From NCBI GenBank assembly GCA_030667105.1, contig DAOUWN010000020.1, positions 1-13,346 on the forward strand: a stretch of DNA of 13,346 bases, given 5' to 3'. Of the stretch, positions 1-7,187 are shown one piece after another. A program made the position numbers and the translations under genes. The stretch is from Deltaproteobacteria bacterium (GTDB taxonomy: Bacteria; Desulfobacterota; Desulfobacteria; C00003060). Within the stretch, counting starts at the first letter, position 1. Each line of letters opens with the position of its first letter. The notes below the pieces were generated by a model, which had not been told where the DNA came from, did no database searches, and saw only the letters and a program-made list of their open reading frames with translations.

Positions 1-891
1 AAGAAAAGCCGTCAAACCGACAAGGGCCTCGCTCATCTGGTGGTAAGAATACTCCTGGCCCAGCAGGACCGGTGTAAGGTCGTAATACGAGATGTGCGGC
101 AGTTCGATCTCTTGGGAGATATCCCTGAGCCAAGAACCCCGGGGCTGAAAAAAACGACCATTGACCAAGAGCAGGTCAGAGGCGTCCTCCTTAAGGGCCT
201 TGACCGTCTCTTGTGGAGACATAACCCATTTTACGTGAGGGTAGCCTTCGCCACGCAGGATAGTTCTCAGGGCGCTAGCTCGAGCACGATCAGGTTCAAG
301 GAGGAGGACTTTGCTTTGGCTAGGGGCCCTTTCTTCCAGAGTGATCTTTGCTTTGGCTTCCTGTAGGTCGGCAAGAATGGTAAAGTCCTGCGGAACTTCC
401 AGCTCGGGAGTCGGCGCGTAGGCCTTGCCCTTGTAGTGAACTTCTATAGCCTCCTCAATCTCTGCTATTGAAGCCACCGTAAATTCGAGCCGGATGGGGG
501 CCTGCAAGATGCTTCGAAGCTGCCCAACTATCTCACCATCCTCCGGATCACCCATGGCGATGGTGAGGAGGTTCTCTTCAGGGTTATGGGATACAGGGAA
601 GATCTTCCAGCGCTCGGCAAACTTGAGAGGGACTATTTCTTTGGCAGAATCCGGAGGCCGTTCTGTCATGAGGGGACGGTAAGGCTTTTCGTAGATCTTG
701 CCAAGGCGCTGTCCCAGCCAAGTATAGTCAACAAGATCGAGAAAAAGGAGCGCCTCCTCCACGGATATCTTCCGCGTCAAAGCGTAGTCTTCCGCCTGCA
801 AGAACTGATCCTCGGTTAATCGACCGCTACTCAGGAGATGACTTCTTAGCTTCGAGATGTCAGCCATTCTGCTGCTAGTATCTTGTTTCAT
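1..891 (-). CDS. MshEN-domain protein with degenerate receiver domain (3' end outside window)
   Basis: Only the first 297 residues are visible; the frame is still open at the window edge. Residues about 14-155 look like the MshEN/GspE N-terminal fold found on type II secretion and type IV pilus ATPases and on signalling proteins, with a typical 'LLTIAMGDPED' stretch at 108-118. Residues about 193-275 resemble a response-regulator receiver: strand VLLLEPD (195-201), then DLLLVNG (239-245). Where the phosphorylated Asp normally lies there is Asn244, so phosphorylation is unlikely. The RLG-type c-di-GMP-binding motifs of MshEN are also not clearly kept (KLR at 14-16, KIS at 41-43). The start ATG at 891 has an in-frame stop just upstream and no clear ribosome site; ATG at 867 is an alternative. 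It lies downstream of pilT on the same strand, 157 bases away, which suggests a role in pilus or surface signalling. A C-terminal HD-GYP or other output domain may follow but cannot be seen. Confidence 0.72.
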   Translation of the reverse strand, partial: MKQDTSSRMADISKLRSHLLSSGRLTEDQFLQAEDYALTRKISVEEALLFLDLVDYTWLGQRLGKIYEKPYRPLMTERPPDSAKEIVPLKFAERWKIFPVSHNPEENLLTIAMGDPEDGEIVGQLRSILQAPIRLEFTVASIAEIEEAIEVHYKGKAYAPTPELEVPQDFTILADLQEAKAKITLEERAPSQSKVLLLEPDRARASALRTILRGEGYPHVKWVMSPQETVKALKEDASDLLLVNGRFFQPRGSWLRDISQEIELPHISYYDLTPVLLGQEYSYHQMSEALVGLTAFL

Positions 892-909
892 AAATACTGC
901 GGTTCAAAA

Positions 910-1008
910 TGGCAATTTGAAATAATGCTGTACTTCATCCATTTTCGGATTTCGATATTCGGGTTTTTTTATGTTGTTCCTGTGAGTTGAGGATATGTTA
1001 AATTGCCA
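910..1008. repeat. 9-bp inverted repeat between pilT and the MshEN gene
   Basis: TGGCAATTT at 910-918 is matched by its exact complement AAATTGCCA at 1000-1008, 81 bases apart, in the AT-rich gap between the two minus-strand genes. The first arm also sits inside a small dyad (TTCAAA 903-908 with TTTGAA 916-921). It could be a paired operator for the downstream gene; no T-tract makes it a terminator. Weak evidence of function. Confidence 0.3.
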
Positions 1009-1048
1009 AAATCGTGCACTGAACTTTCAAGACACTGCACTAGGAGGC

Positions 1049-2083
1049 TCACTCTGTTTTCTGGACATAGAGATTCGCTTCCTCTTGGCTAACCACGCAT
1101 TCTTCCACAAATTTCTTGATGTGGTCTTCCAGGGTTTGCATACCAGCCGATTTGCCCGTTTGGAGCACTGAAAAGATCTGGTACGTCTTGCCCTCCCTGA
1201 TAAGGTTCTTGATAGCCTGGTTGCATATCATCACTTCCACCCCAGCAACCCTGCCCTCTCCGCCGGATCTCCTCAACAACTGCTGAGCAACCACGCCTCG
1301 CAAGGACTCGCTGAGCATGGTCCTGATCTGCGGTTGCTGAGTTGTTGGAAACACGTCAATGATGCGATCAACGGTCTTGGCAGCACTGGATGTGTGGAGG
1401 GTGCCGAGGACCAAAAGCCCGGTTTCTGCTCCGGTAAGGGCGAGATGTATGGTCTCCAGATCCCTCATCTCCCCCACAAGGATGACATCAGGATCTTCGC
1501 GCAACGCGGCCCTCAAACCGCCAGAAAAACTCTCCACATGGAAACCTATTTGCCTCTGGTGGATCAGGCACTTCCCCCTGGGATAGATGAACTCGATGGG
1601 GTCTTCCAGGGTAATGATGTGATGATTATGTTCTTTATTGATCAAGTCGATCATGGCGGCAAGTGTCGTGGATTTGCCGGATCCTGTTGGCCCGGTCACC
1701 AGCACGAGCCCGCTCTTGATACGAGCGAGGGAGTGGATAGATTCCGGAAGCATGAGCTCTCTTAAGGTGTTTATCTCTGTGGGAATTAGTCGGAATGCGC
1801 CGGCATAGCCTTTTCTCTCCATGAAAACGTTTGCCCGGAAACGTGCCACCCCCTCCATTTCATACGCAAAAACGATATCAATTCTGGCCTTGAGAAGACC
1901 CACCTGTTCCTCGTCGAGCATCTCCAAAAGAATTACTTCTGTCTCCTCGGGAGTAAGGTCATGATACTTGACACGCTGCAGCCGCCCGTCAATACGGAGC
2001 ATGGGCGGATCACCAGCAGAAACATGAAGATCTGAGGCCCCGTGCTGGATCATCATGTTGAGCAGGACATCAATTTTGGCCAA
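1049..2083 (-). CDS. pilT: Type IV pilus retraction ATPase PilT
   Basis: PilT is the cytoplasmic hexameric ATPase that disassembles type IV pili, powering twitching motility, surface sensing and DNA uptake. The 344-residue length is typical. Visible motifs in order: Walker A GPTGSGKST (131-139), Asp box ITLEDPIEF (157-165), Walker B region DPDVILVGEMRD (197-208), His box GTLHTSSAAKTVDRIIDVFP (227-246), and the PilT-specific AIxNLIRE element as AIKNLIREGK (290-299). These separate it from the extension ATPase PilB, which carries a long N-terminal region and zinc cysteines absent here. The start is TTG, supported by a GGAGG 5-6 bases upstream. No pilin or pilus assembly gene is in the window; the MshEN gene follows on the same strand. 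It is divergent from the deacetylase gene across 205 bases. Confidence 0.97.
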   Translation of the reverse strand: MAKIDVLLNMMIQHGASDLHVSAGDPPMLRIDGRLQRVKYHDLTPEETEVILLEMLDEEQVGLLKARIDIVFAYEMEGVARFRANVFMERKGYAGAFRLIPTEINTLRELMLPESIHSLARIKSGLVLVTGPTGSGKSTTLAAMIDLINKEHNHHIITLEDPIEFIYPRGKCLIHQRQIGFHVESFSGGLRAALREDPDVILVGEMRDLETIHLALTGAETGLLVLGTLHTSSAAKTVDRIIDVFPTTQQPQIRTMLSESLRGVVAQQLLRRSGGEGRVAGVEVMICNQAIKNLIREGKTYQIFSVLQTGKSAGMQTLEDHIKKFVEECVVSQEEANLYVQKTE

Positions 2084-2088
2084 TCCAC

Positions 2089-2094
2089 ACCTCC
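2089..2094 (-). promoter_or_regulatory. Ribosome binding site fixing the TTG start of pilT
   Basis: On the minus strand the run GGAGGT lies about five bases before the TTG codon at 2083-2081. There is no nearby ATG with a comparable site, and the TTG gives the usual PilT N-terminus (MAKIDVLLNMMIQHGASDLH), so TTG is the likely initiator. Confidence 0.7.
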
Positions 2095-2197
2095 GCGCCT
2101 AGCGCCTCACCATCAGCGCAATAGGAATTTTTGCAATTTCATAAAAATCTTAACAAAAATACAAGAAAAAAACCAGTCCTTATACGGGTCGTTATAC

Positions 2198-2261
2198 GTT
2201 AGTTGCGGGTTACAAGCCAGCATGTTACAGATTTAAATACGCAACTAACTCATCAGTAACC
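2198..2261 (+). promoter_or_regulatory. Interlocked inverted repeats in the deacetylase leader (pseudoknot-like or double operator)
   Basis: GTTAGTTGCG (2198-2207) is matched exactly by CGCAACTAAC (2240-2249). Directly after the first arm, GGTTAC (2208-2213) is matched by GTAACC (2256-2261). The order A-B-A'-B' is that of an H-type RNA pseudoknot, though the zero-base first loop would strain it. As DNA it could be two overlapping operators. A direct repeat TTATACG (2180-2186 and 2192-2198) sits just upstream. The whole set ends 27 bases before the start codon at 2289. Confidence 0.45.
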
Positions 2262-2288
2262 AGAGACCGAGAAATCAAGGGAGGCATC

Positions 2289-3350
2289 ATGTCGTCAAGC
2301 ACGGGCGTGGTCCGCCATGACATTTACAAACAGCACCGTGCCGGTTATCCCCATGTTGAAAGCCCACAGCGTCTGGAAGTGATTTATGACATGCTGGATG
2401 AGGCAGAGATGGCTGGAAAATTTGTTGCAATCCCGCCCCGTGCAGCCACCCGCGAGGAGCTTGCCTGGGTCCACAGCGAGTCTCACATCCAAAGGGTCGC
2501 CGCCACAGACGGAAAGCCCCATTCGTCTCTCGACCCTGATACCCAAACAACCCCCCTGTCCTTTCAGGCGGCTGAACTGGCAGTTGGCGGTCTGCTCTGC
2601 CTCGTTGACAAGATCTTTGACGGCACTGTAAGAAACGGTTTTGCCCTGGTAAGACCCCCGGGACATCATGCAGAACGTGACCGCGCTATGGGCTTTTGCC
2701 TCTTTAACAATGTGGCCTGCGGCGCCCTCTATGCCATGAACATCCATTCGGTTAAGAGAGTACTCATCGTGGACTGGGACTTGCATCATGGTAACGCCAC
2801 TCAAAACAGCTTTTATGAAGAACCCGCTGTCCTCTACTTTTCCACACACCAGTTCCCTTACTATCCGGGAAGCGGCGATCTCGCGGAAGTGGGACAGAGC
2901 TCTGGCAAGGGCAAGGGCTATACCGTCAATGTCCCATTATGGCCGGGCCACGGAGATACGGATTTTTTCCAAATCTTCAAACAGATCCTCACTCCTATTG
3001 CAAGCGCATTCCAGCCTGAGTTTATCTTGGTGTCTGCCGGGTTTGACACCTATGTGGATGATCCCCTGGGGGGGATGAAGGTCACACCAAAGGGTTATGC
3101 TGCCCTTGCTCGTGTTATCATGGAAATTGCCCAAACCTATTGCTCTGGCCGGCTGGCCATTACTCTCGAGGGAGGCTATCACCTGGAAGGACTTCGAGAA
3201 TCAGTCAAGGCGGTACTTAAGGAACTTGCCCGGGAAAGCATACTGACCAAGGACGATTTGGAGTCCCTTGAACAAGGGACAATACCCCCCATTGTAAAAG
3301 ACGTGATAGAGATGCAGAGGACGTATTGGCCTTTGAGCTTTCAGCTTTGA
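2289..3350 (+). CDS. Histone deacetylase family (class II-like) zinc deacetylase
   Basis: A 353-residue arginase/deacetylase-fold enzyme that removes acyl groups from lysine or small amines using a zinc ion; bacterial members include AcuC, HDAH and acetylpolyamine amidohydrolases. Seen: HVESPQRL near the N-terminus (22-29), RPPGHHAE (122-129) with the catalytic His pair 126/127, FCLFNN (136-141), VDWDLHHGN (161-169) with probable zinc ligands Asp164 and His166, YPGSG (192-196), AGFD (250-253) with the third ligand Asp253, and LEGGY (293-297) with the transition-state Tyr297. All catalytic residues are present. The DWDxHHGN and YPGSG forms resemble class II enzymes more than AcuC. No signal peptide, so cytoplasmic. 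The start has AGGGAGG four bases upstream. It ends one base from the stop of the convergent livM. The substrate cannot be read from sequence. Confidence 0.95.
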   Translation: MSSSTGVVRHDIYKQHRAGYPHVESPQRLEVIYDMLDEAEMAGKFVAIPPRAATREELAWVHSESHIQRVAATDGKPHSSLDPDTQTTPLSFQAAELAVGGLLCLVDKIFDGTVRNGFALVRPPGHHAERDRAMGFCLFNNVACGALYAMNIHSVKRVLIVDWDLHHGNATQNSFYEEPAVLYFSTHQFPYYPGSGDLAEVGQSSGKGKGYTVNVPLWPGHGDTDFFQIFKQILTPIASAFQPEFILVSAGFDTYVDDPLGGMKVTPKGYAALARVIMEIAQTYCSGRLAITLEGGYHLEGLRESVKAVLKELARESILTKDDLESLEQGTIPPIVKDVIEMQRTYWPLSFQL

Positions 3351-3385
3351 GCTACTGGTTTTCACCCTTGAGCTTTGAGCTACTG
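3343..3385. repeat. 15-bp direct repeat at the convergent gene ends
   Basis: AGCTTTGAGCTACTG occurs at 3343-3357 and again at 3371-3385, 28 bases apart, with further partial copies (CTTTGAGCTTTCAGCTTTGAGC) starting at 3331. The first copy overlaps both stop codons (deacetylase TGA 3348-3350, livM TAG 3352-3354). Because 28 is not a multiple of three, the second copy met by the livM frame supplies its stop. There is no terminator-like hairpin with a T-tract here. Confidence 0.7.
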
Positions 3386-4377
3386 CACATGCTTCTGACC
3401 TTTTCGGGTATGCTTACCACCCCGCCCGGGAGAAAGATCACAATGATCAATACAATGGCACCGTACACCATGACCTCGGCTTCTTCAAAATAGTGAAGCC
3501 ATTCATAGCTGAGAAAGGTGATCAGCACGGCGCCCATGATGGCCCCCCAAAGACTGTAGATGCCCCCCAGGATGATCATAATAAGAAGTTTGATGGAGAC
3601 AAAGAGATCAAAGCTCGCAGGGTTGATAAAGTTCAAATAATGGGCATGCAGGCTGCCTGCAACCGAGGCCACTACGGCAGACAGCACAAAAACATAGATC
3701 TTGTATTTTGCAACGTTCACCCCAACGGCGCTGGCTGCCAACTCGCTGCCGTGTATTGACCGCAGTGCCCTGCCCACCCTTGATTGGATAATGTTAAGAC
3801 AAAGCAACAGCACCACGAGAACCACGCTCCAGACAAAGAAGTAGTATTTCACGACCGAATCGAGAGCATACCCCATAATGCTAATGCCCGGAATGAAAGC
3901 CAGCCCGTCAGGACCTCCTGTAAACGCTACGGACTCATTGAAGATGATCGTGATAATTATGCAAAAAGCCAGGGTTGCCATGGCAAGGTAGTGCCCTCTC
4001 AGCCTCAAAGATGGGACGCCAATTATGAAAGCAACACCCCCGGAGACCACCATGCCAAGGAGGATGCAAAACCATGGGTTCACGCCATACCTTGCCGTTA
4101 TGACACCTGAAACGTAGGCCCCCAACCCGAAAAACGAGGCATGGCCAAGGGATATCTGGCCTGCATAACCCATCAGAAGACAGAGCCCAACTGTTACAAG
4201 ACTATAAATCCCTACAAAGACCATGACATCCACGTAATGCTCAAAAAAACTGATCCATCGGGCAAGCAAAGGAAATAGAAACAGACACACCCCAAAGATC
4301 GTCAGATGCACAGCGCTCCTGTTTTTGGCCAACCCGTAACTCCTCGTCATCACTACTTCGCAAAAAAGCCCCCACAC
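3352..4377 (-). CDS. livM: LivM-family ABC transporter permease
   Basis: One of the two inner-membrane permeases of a branched-chain (hydrophobic) amino acid type ABC importer; it pairs with LivH. The 341 residues form many hydrophobic segments. Family marks: GYAGQISLGHASFFGLGAY (70-88), TGGPDGL (153-159), the cytoplasmic ATPase-contact loop VGRALRSIHGSELAASAVGVNV region (201-222), and LGGIYSLWGAIMGA (270-283). The start given is GTG, eight bases after the livH stop, with AAGGAAG about 13 bases upstream. ATG at 4350 would remove nine residues and is equally possible, but has no good ribosome site. The last codons lie in a direct-repeat region. livG and livF, which normally follow, are absent: the next gene is the convergent deacetylase. 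Confidence 0.93.
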   Translation of the reverse strand: MWGLFCEVVMTRSYGLAKNRSAVHLTIFGVCLFLFPLLARWISFFEHYVDVMVFVGIYSLVTVGLCLLMGYAGQISLGHASFFGLGAYVSGVITARYGVNPWFCILLGMVVSGGVAFIIGVPSLRLRGHYLAMATLAFCIIITIIFNESVAFTGGPDGLAFIPGISIMGYALDSVVKYYFFVWSVVLVVLLLCLNIIQSRVGRALRSIHGSELAASAVGVNVAKYKIYVFVLSAVVASVAGSLHAHYLNFINPASFDLFVSIKLLIMIILGGIYSLWGAIMGAVLITFLSYEWLHYFEEAEVMVYGAIVLIIVIFLPGGVVSIPEKVRSMCSSSKLKGENQ

Positions 4378-4384
4378 CGTGAGG

Positions 4385-5287
4385 TCAAAACTTCCTTATT
4401 TTGCTCACCTCGGCATTTCCCAACAAACCGCTCGGTCTCACAAACAGAACAAGAAGCAGAAGTAAAAGAGCAAAAACATCCTTGTATCCGGAAGAGACAA
4501 GCCCGGCCCCAAGGGACTCAATCAAGCCGATAAGGAGACCGCCGGTCACAGCTCCCGGAAAACTCCCCATACCGCCAAGAACACAAGCCGAAAATCCTTT
4601 CACCGCAAGCATGGCGCCTCTATCGTATTCCATAAGAGATATCGGCGTTATCACGATCCCGCCCAGGGCGCCAATTGCCGCACTCAAGGCAAAGGAGACA
4701 AGGACCATATGTTTGACATTAATGCCAACGAGGCTGGATGCGCTCGGATTCACCGCACAGGCCCTGAGGGCTTTTCCAAGAATGGTGCGGTCGAAAAAGA
4801 GAGTTAGCACGACCACGACCACTAACAGGAAACCAACGACCCACAGGCCCTGAGGTTGCACGACGGCCCCCAGAAAAGAGATAGGGTTTCGGCCCGAAAA
4901 AGGGGGCAAGTCAAAAGGGTTCTTCCCCCAAAGCATCATGGCGGCTCCTCTGATGAAAAAAGACGCCCCAATCGTAGCAATGACCATGGCAAGAACCGAT
5001 GGTTTGGAAAGGGGCTTGATGGCTAGTCGGTCCAGAAGAATGCCCACCATTGTAACCAGCATGATCGTAAGGGGCAGGGAAAATATCACCGGGATATTCA
5101 CGGCAACCCGCAAAAATACCATGACCAGCCCCCCCAGCATGACGAACTCACCCTGGGCAAAATTGATGGCCTCGGTAACATTATAAATAATGTTAAACCC
5201 GATAGCCACCATGGCATAGATACTCCCGATGGTGACACCCGTTATGGCGTACTGAAGAAGCTGGCTTGCAAAAGAAATCTCTTCCAT
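4385..5287 (-). CDS. livH: LivH-family ABC transporter permease
   Basis: Second inner-membrane permease of the same importer. The 300 residues are the usual length. Family marks are the N-terminal IGFNIIYNVTEAINFAQGEF (29-48), the ATPase-contact loop GKALRACAVNPSASSLVGIN (171-190) and LGGMGSFPGAVTGG (237-250). It probably makes about eight membrane segments. The ATG at 5287 has only a weak ribosome site. It lies 213 bases after livK, a gap holding repeat arrays and a weak promoter-like pair, so its expression may be partly separate from livK. It is followed almost directly by livM, pointing to coupled translation. Confidence 0.95.
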   Translation of the reverse strand: MEEISFASQLLQYAITGVTIGSIYAMVAIGFNIIYNVTEAINFAQGEFVMLGGLVMVFLRVAVNIPVIFSLPLTIMLVTMVGILLDRLAIKPLSKPSVLAMVIATIGASFFIRGAAMMLWGKNPFDLPPFSGRNPISFLGAVVQPQGLWVVGFLLVVVVVLTLFFDRTILGKALRACAVNPSASSLVGINVKHMVLVSFALSAAIGALGGIVITPISLMEYDRGAMLAVKGFSACVLGGMGSFPGAVTGGLLIGLIESLGAGLVSSGYKDVFALLLLLLVLFVRPSGLLGNAEVSKIRKF

Positions 5288-5293
5288 AATCTT

Positions 5294-5339
5294 GGTTATA
5301 AGCCGGTTATGCCCGTTGTGCCTGTTCGCCCGTTATGCC
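5294..5339. repeat. Degenerate 8-9-bp repeat array next to livH
   Basis: On the plus strand the stretch reads as successive imperfect units of the type GCCNGTTAT/GCCCGTTNT (for example GCCGGTTAT, GCCCGTTGT, GCCTGTTC, GCCCGTTAT). On the minus strand these are AACGGGC/AACAGGC units. It lies just upstream of livH and is roughly complementary to the array beside livK. Confidence 0.5.
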
Positions 5340-5408
5340 AGTAGGTGCGGCAGTTGGCCAATCAGCCCTCAGATATCTAATCAATCGATCAATGATCTTT
5401 CGTGTCAT
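5307..5408 (-). CDS. Possible 33-residue small ORF between livK and livH
   Basis: ATG at 5408 is preceded by AGGAG four bases upstream, a good ribosome site, and the frame runs to TAA at 5309-5307. The peptide begins MTRKIIDRLIRYLRADW and then runs into residues encoded by the degenerate repeat array. The basic, amphipathic start could be real. A ribosome site by chance in a 213-base gap is also plausible. No known family was recognised. Confidence 0.2.
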   Translation of the reverse strand: MTRKIIDRLIRYLRADWPTAAPTGITGEQAQRA

Positions 5409-5423
5409 TCCACTCCTGTGCAA

Positions 5424-5452
5424 CAGATAGGCTCAAACAAGCTTATTGACAA
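5424..5452 (-). promoter_or_regulatory. Weak promoter-like pair upstream of livH
   Basis: On the minus strand TTGTCA (5452-5447) is followed after 17 bases by TATCTG (5429-5424). The -35 matches five of six consensus bases, the -10 only three. It could give internal transcription of livHM after the livK gap. Low confidence. Confidence 0.22.
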
Positions 5453-5460
5453 GTTACGTG

Positions 5461-5509
5461 AACGGGCAAAACCGGCCAACTGGCTAACCGGCCCAACCGA
5501 TTAATCGGT
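5461..5509. repeat. Degenerate 8-bp repeat array and 14-bp palindrome over the livK stop
   Basis: The plus strand from 5461 repeats imperfect 8-base units (AACGGGCA, AACCGGCC, AACTGGCT, AACCGGCC, CAACCGAT). It ends in the perfect palindrome ACCGATTAATCGGT at 5496-5509, which spans the livK stop codon (TAA, 5503-5501 on the minus strand). The units are roughly the complement of those at 5294-5339, so the 213-base gap is bounded by inverted arrays. The palindrome may end or stabilise the livK message, but no T-tract follows. Confidence 0.55.
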
Positions 5510-6691
5510 CAATGCCCAGTCTCCGTTCTTTACCACAACCATCTGGAAGGCCTCTTTAGTAAGACCGTTATGGTCCTTGGGCGAGAAGTTGAACACGCCA
5601 TGTTGTCCCACGAAGCCCTTGAGGTTCTCCAGATAATCCCTGATCTTGGCCTTGTCCGAGCCCACGGCTTCCAGGGCTTTGGTCACCAGAGCAAGGGAAT
5701 CCCAGGCGTGACCTCCAAAGGATGAAACGGCCTCGTTGTACTTTGCCTTATAGGCCTTAAGGTATTCCATGGTGACTTTTTTCTGTAGATGAGCTGCCGG
5801 AAGCACTTCGGCGATATTGCAGGCCCCCAGGGGACAGAAGACACCCTCGGCAGCGCCTGCGGCAAGTTCAATGTTTTTGCGGCTTCCAAAACCATGGCTC
5901 TGATATAAGGTGGCATTGGTCATACCCAGTTCTTTCCAGTTCCTCACCACTACCACCTGTGTCGGGCCGATAGACCAATTCACAATGGCCTGAGGGGCTT
6001 TTCCCTTGATCTTGGTGAGCTGAGCTGTCATATCTGTATCTTTTGGACCGTATTTCTCGTCTGCCACGATAGTGATGCCATATTGGGGTGCCAGCCGTAA
6101 CAATTCGCTCCGTCCGCTTGCACCAAAACCGGTGGTGCCAGACATGACGGCCACCTTTGAAATGCCATGCTTTTTCATGTGCGTGTATATGGCCTCCGCC
6201 GCCATGCTATCGGATTGGGGGGTCTTGAAAACCCACTTCCACTGTTCGCCAGTCTCGGCATTCTTGGTCACAATTTTGTAACTGGCTGCGCATGACACTA
6301 GTGGTATCTTGTGCTTTTCTGCCTCTGGAAGGACTGCCAAAGAAAGTCCGCTTAAGGAGGGACCAATTATGGCACAAACTTTATCCTGGCTGATCAGCTT
6401 CTGTACGGCAAGAGCACACTTGGTCGAGTCTCCCTCATCGTCATAGATGACCAGTTCCAGGAGATGGCCGTTGATCCCACCTTTCTTGTTGATCTCTTCC
6501 TGGAGCATTACAGCGGTCTTTTTTTCAGGGTCGCCCAAAAAAGAGGCCCTCCCTGTCACCGAGAAGACCGCTCCTACCTTGTAAGCCTCAGCGGCACACA
6601 CGTCCATTGCGGGTATCAGGATGAAAGTCGCCAAAACCACGGCGGCCAACAAACACACCGCCCCTTTGCCAACACTACGATTTGCCTTCAT
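5501..6691 (-). CDS. livK: Periplasmic substrate-binding protein, LivK type (Peripla_BP_6)
   Basis: Captures the ligand in the periplasm and hands it to LivH/LivM. The start chosen is ATG at 6691, which has AAAGGAGG nine bases upstream; the longer frame from 6712 has no ribosome site. This gives 396 residues. The signal peptide has a basic start (MKANRSVGKG), a hydrophobic core and probable cleavage after VCAA (about residue 34). The mature part shows the leucine/amide-binding fold: VGAVFSVTGRASFLG near the mature start, EEINKKGGINGHLLELVIYDDEGD, CAIIGPSLSG, and HAWDSLALVTKALE near the C-terminus. Such proteins bind hydrophobic amino acids, amides or aromatic acids, and the ligand cannot be fixed from sequence. 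Position after paaK and the ACT gene, with a phenylalanine-rich leader peptide in front, favours an aromatic amino acid or aryl acid. Confidence 0.92.
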   Translation of the reverse strand: MKANRSVGKGAVCLLAAVVLATFILIPAMDVCAAEAYKVGAVFSVTGRASFLGDPEKKTAVMLQEEINKKGGINGHLLELVIYDDEGDSTKCALAVQKLISQDKVCAIIGPSLSGLSLAVLPEAEKHKIPLVSCAASYKIVTKNAETGEQWKWVFKTPQSDSMAAEAIYTHMKKHGISKVAVMSGTTGFGASGRSELLRLAPQYGITIVADEKYGPKDTDMTAQLTKIKGKAPQAIVNWSIGPTQVVVVRNWKELGMTNATLYQSHGFGSRKNIELAAGAAEGVFCPLGACNIAEVLPAAHLQKKVTMEYLKAYKAKYNEAVSSFGGHAWDSLALVTKALEAVGSDKAKIRDYLENLKGFVGQHGVFNFSPKDHNGLTKEAFQMVVVKNGDWALTD

Positions 6692-6741
6692 TGCTGTTGT
6701 CCTCCTTTTCATGGGATTTTGCGGGTGGCCACCATGGACAC

Positions 6742-7173
6742 CTACAGCGTGTATACGGTTTTGCCTTCAAGGACTTTTACATTGTTTTCTTGAAGGAGTT
6801 TGACTGCGGTATCAATATCATCAAAACGGAAAATGATGACCGCGTTCTTGCCACTGTGCTGAACAAACGCATACATGTATTCCACATTGACACTCTGCTC
6901 GCTAAGAATACCCAGTATGTGGCTCAACCCTCCTGGCCTGTCTTCCACCTCCACTGCTACGACATCAGTCTTTCCCACGGTGAAACCGTGTTCTTTTAAA
7001 ACTGTCTTGGCCTTGTCATTGTCGTTGACGATTAGACGCAAAATGCCGAAATCAGATGTGTCGGCCAAGGAGAGGGCCCGGATAGTCACTCCTGCCCCTG
7101 ACAGCACCCGGGTGACTTCGGCGAGCCTGCCCGCCTTGTTTTCCAGAAATATGGATATCTGTTCGACTCGCAT
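6742..7173 (-). CDS. Tandem ACT-domain amino-acid-binding protein
   Basis: A 143-residue stand-alone regulatory protein made of two ACT domains, about 4-66 and 72-140. Each has the ligand-loop signature: [10 protein letters not shown] at 11-20 and [11 protein letters not shown] at 78-88 (acidic/Asn-x-Pro/Ala-Gly-x-Leu). ACT domains bind amino acids, often at a dimer interface, and control linked enzymes. Stand-alone two-ACT proteins frequently sit beside phenylacetate-CoA ligase genes, but their exact job is not settled. Its start has AAGGAG six bases upstream, inside the 14-base gap after paaK, so the two are very likely co-translated. In this operon a phenylalanine or other aromatic amino acid is a sensible ligand, by inference. 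Confidence 0.9.
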   Translation of the reverse strand: MRVEQISIFLENKAGRLAEVTRVLSGAGVTIRALSLADTSDFGILRLIVNDNDKAKTVLKEHGFTVGKTDVVAVEVEDRPGGLSHILGILSEQSVNVEYMYAFVQHSGKNAVIIFRFDDIDTAVKLLQENNVKVLEGKTVYTL

Positions 7174-7187
7174 GATTCGCTCCTTTC

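Noticed and set aside
950..970. Hairpin plus T7 near 947-967 as a plus-strand terminator
   Set aside because: The stem is five pairs with a G-U wobble and no plus-strand gene precedes it.
1334..1765. 143-codon plus-strand frame inside pilT
   Set aside because: It is the antisense shadow of a fully conserved pilT; no motif or ribosome site.
3493..4110. Two 88-108-codon plus-strand frames opposite livM
   Set aside because: Antisense shadows with composition typical of reversed membrane-protein codons.
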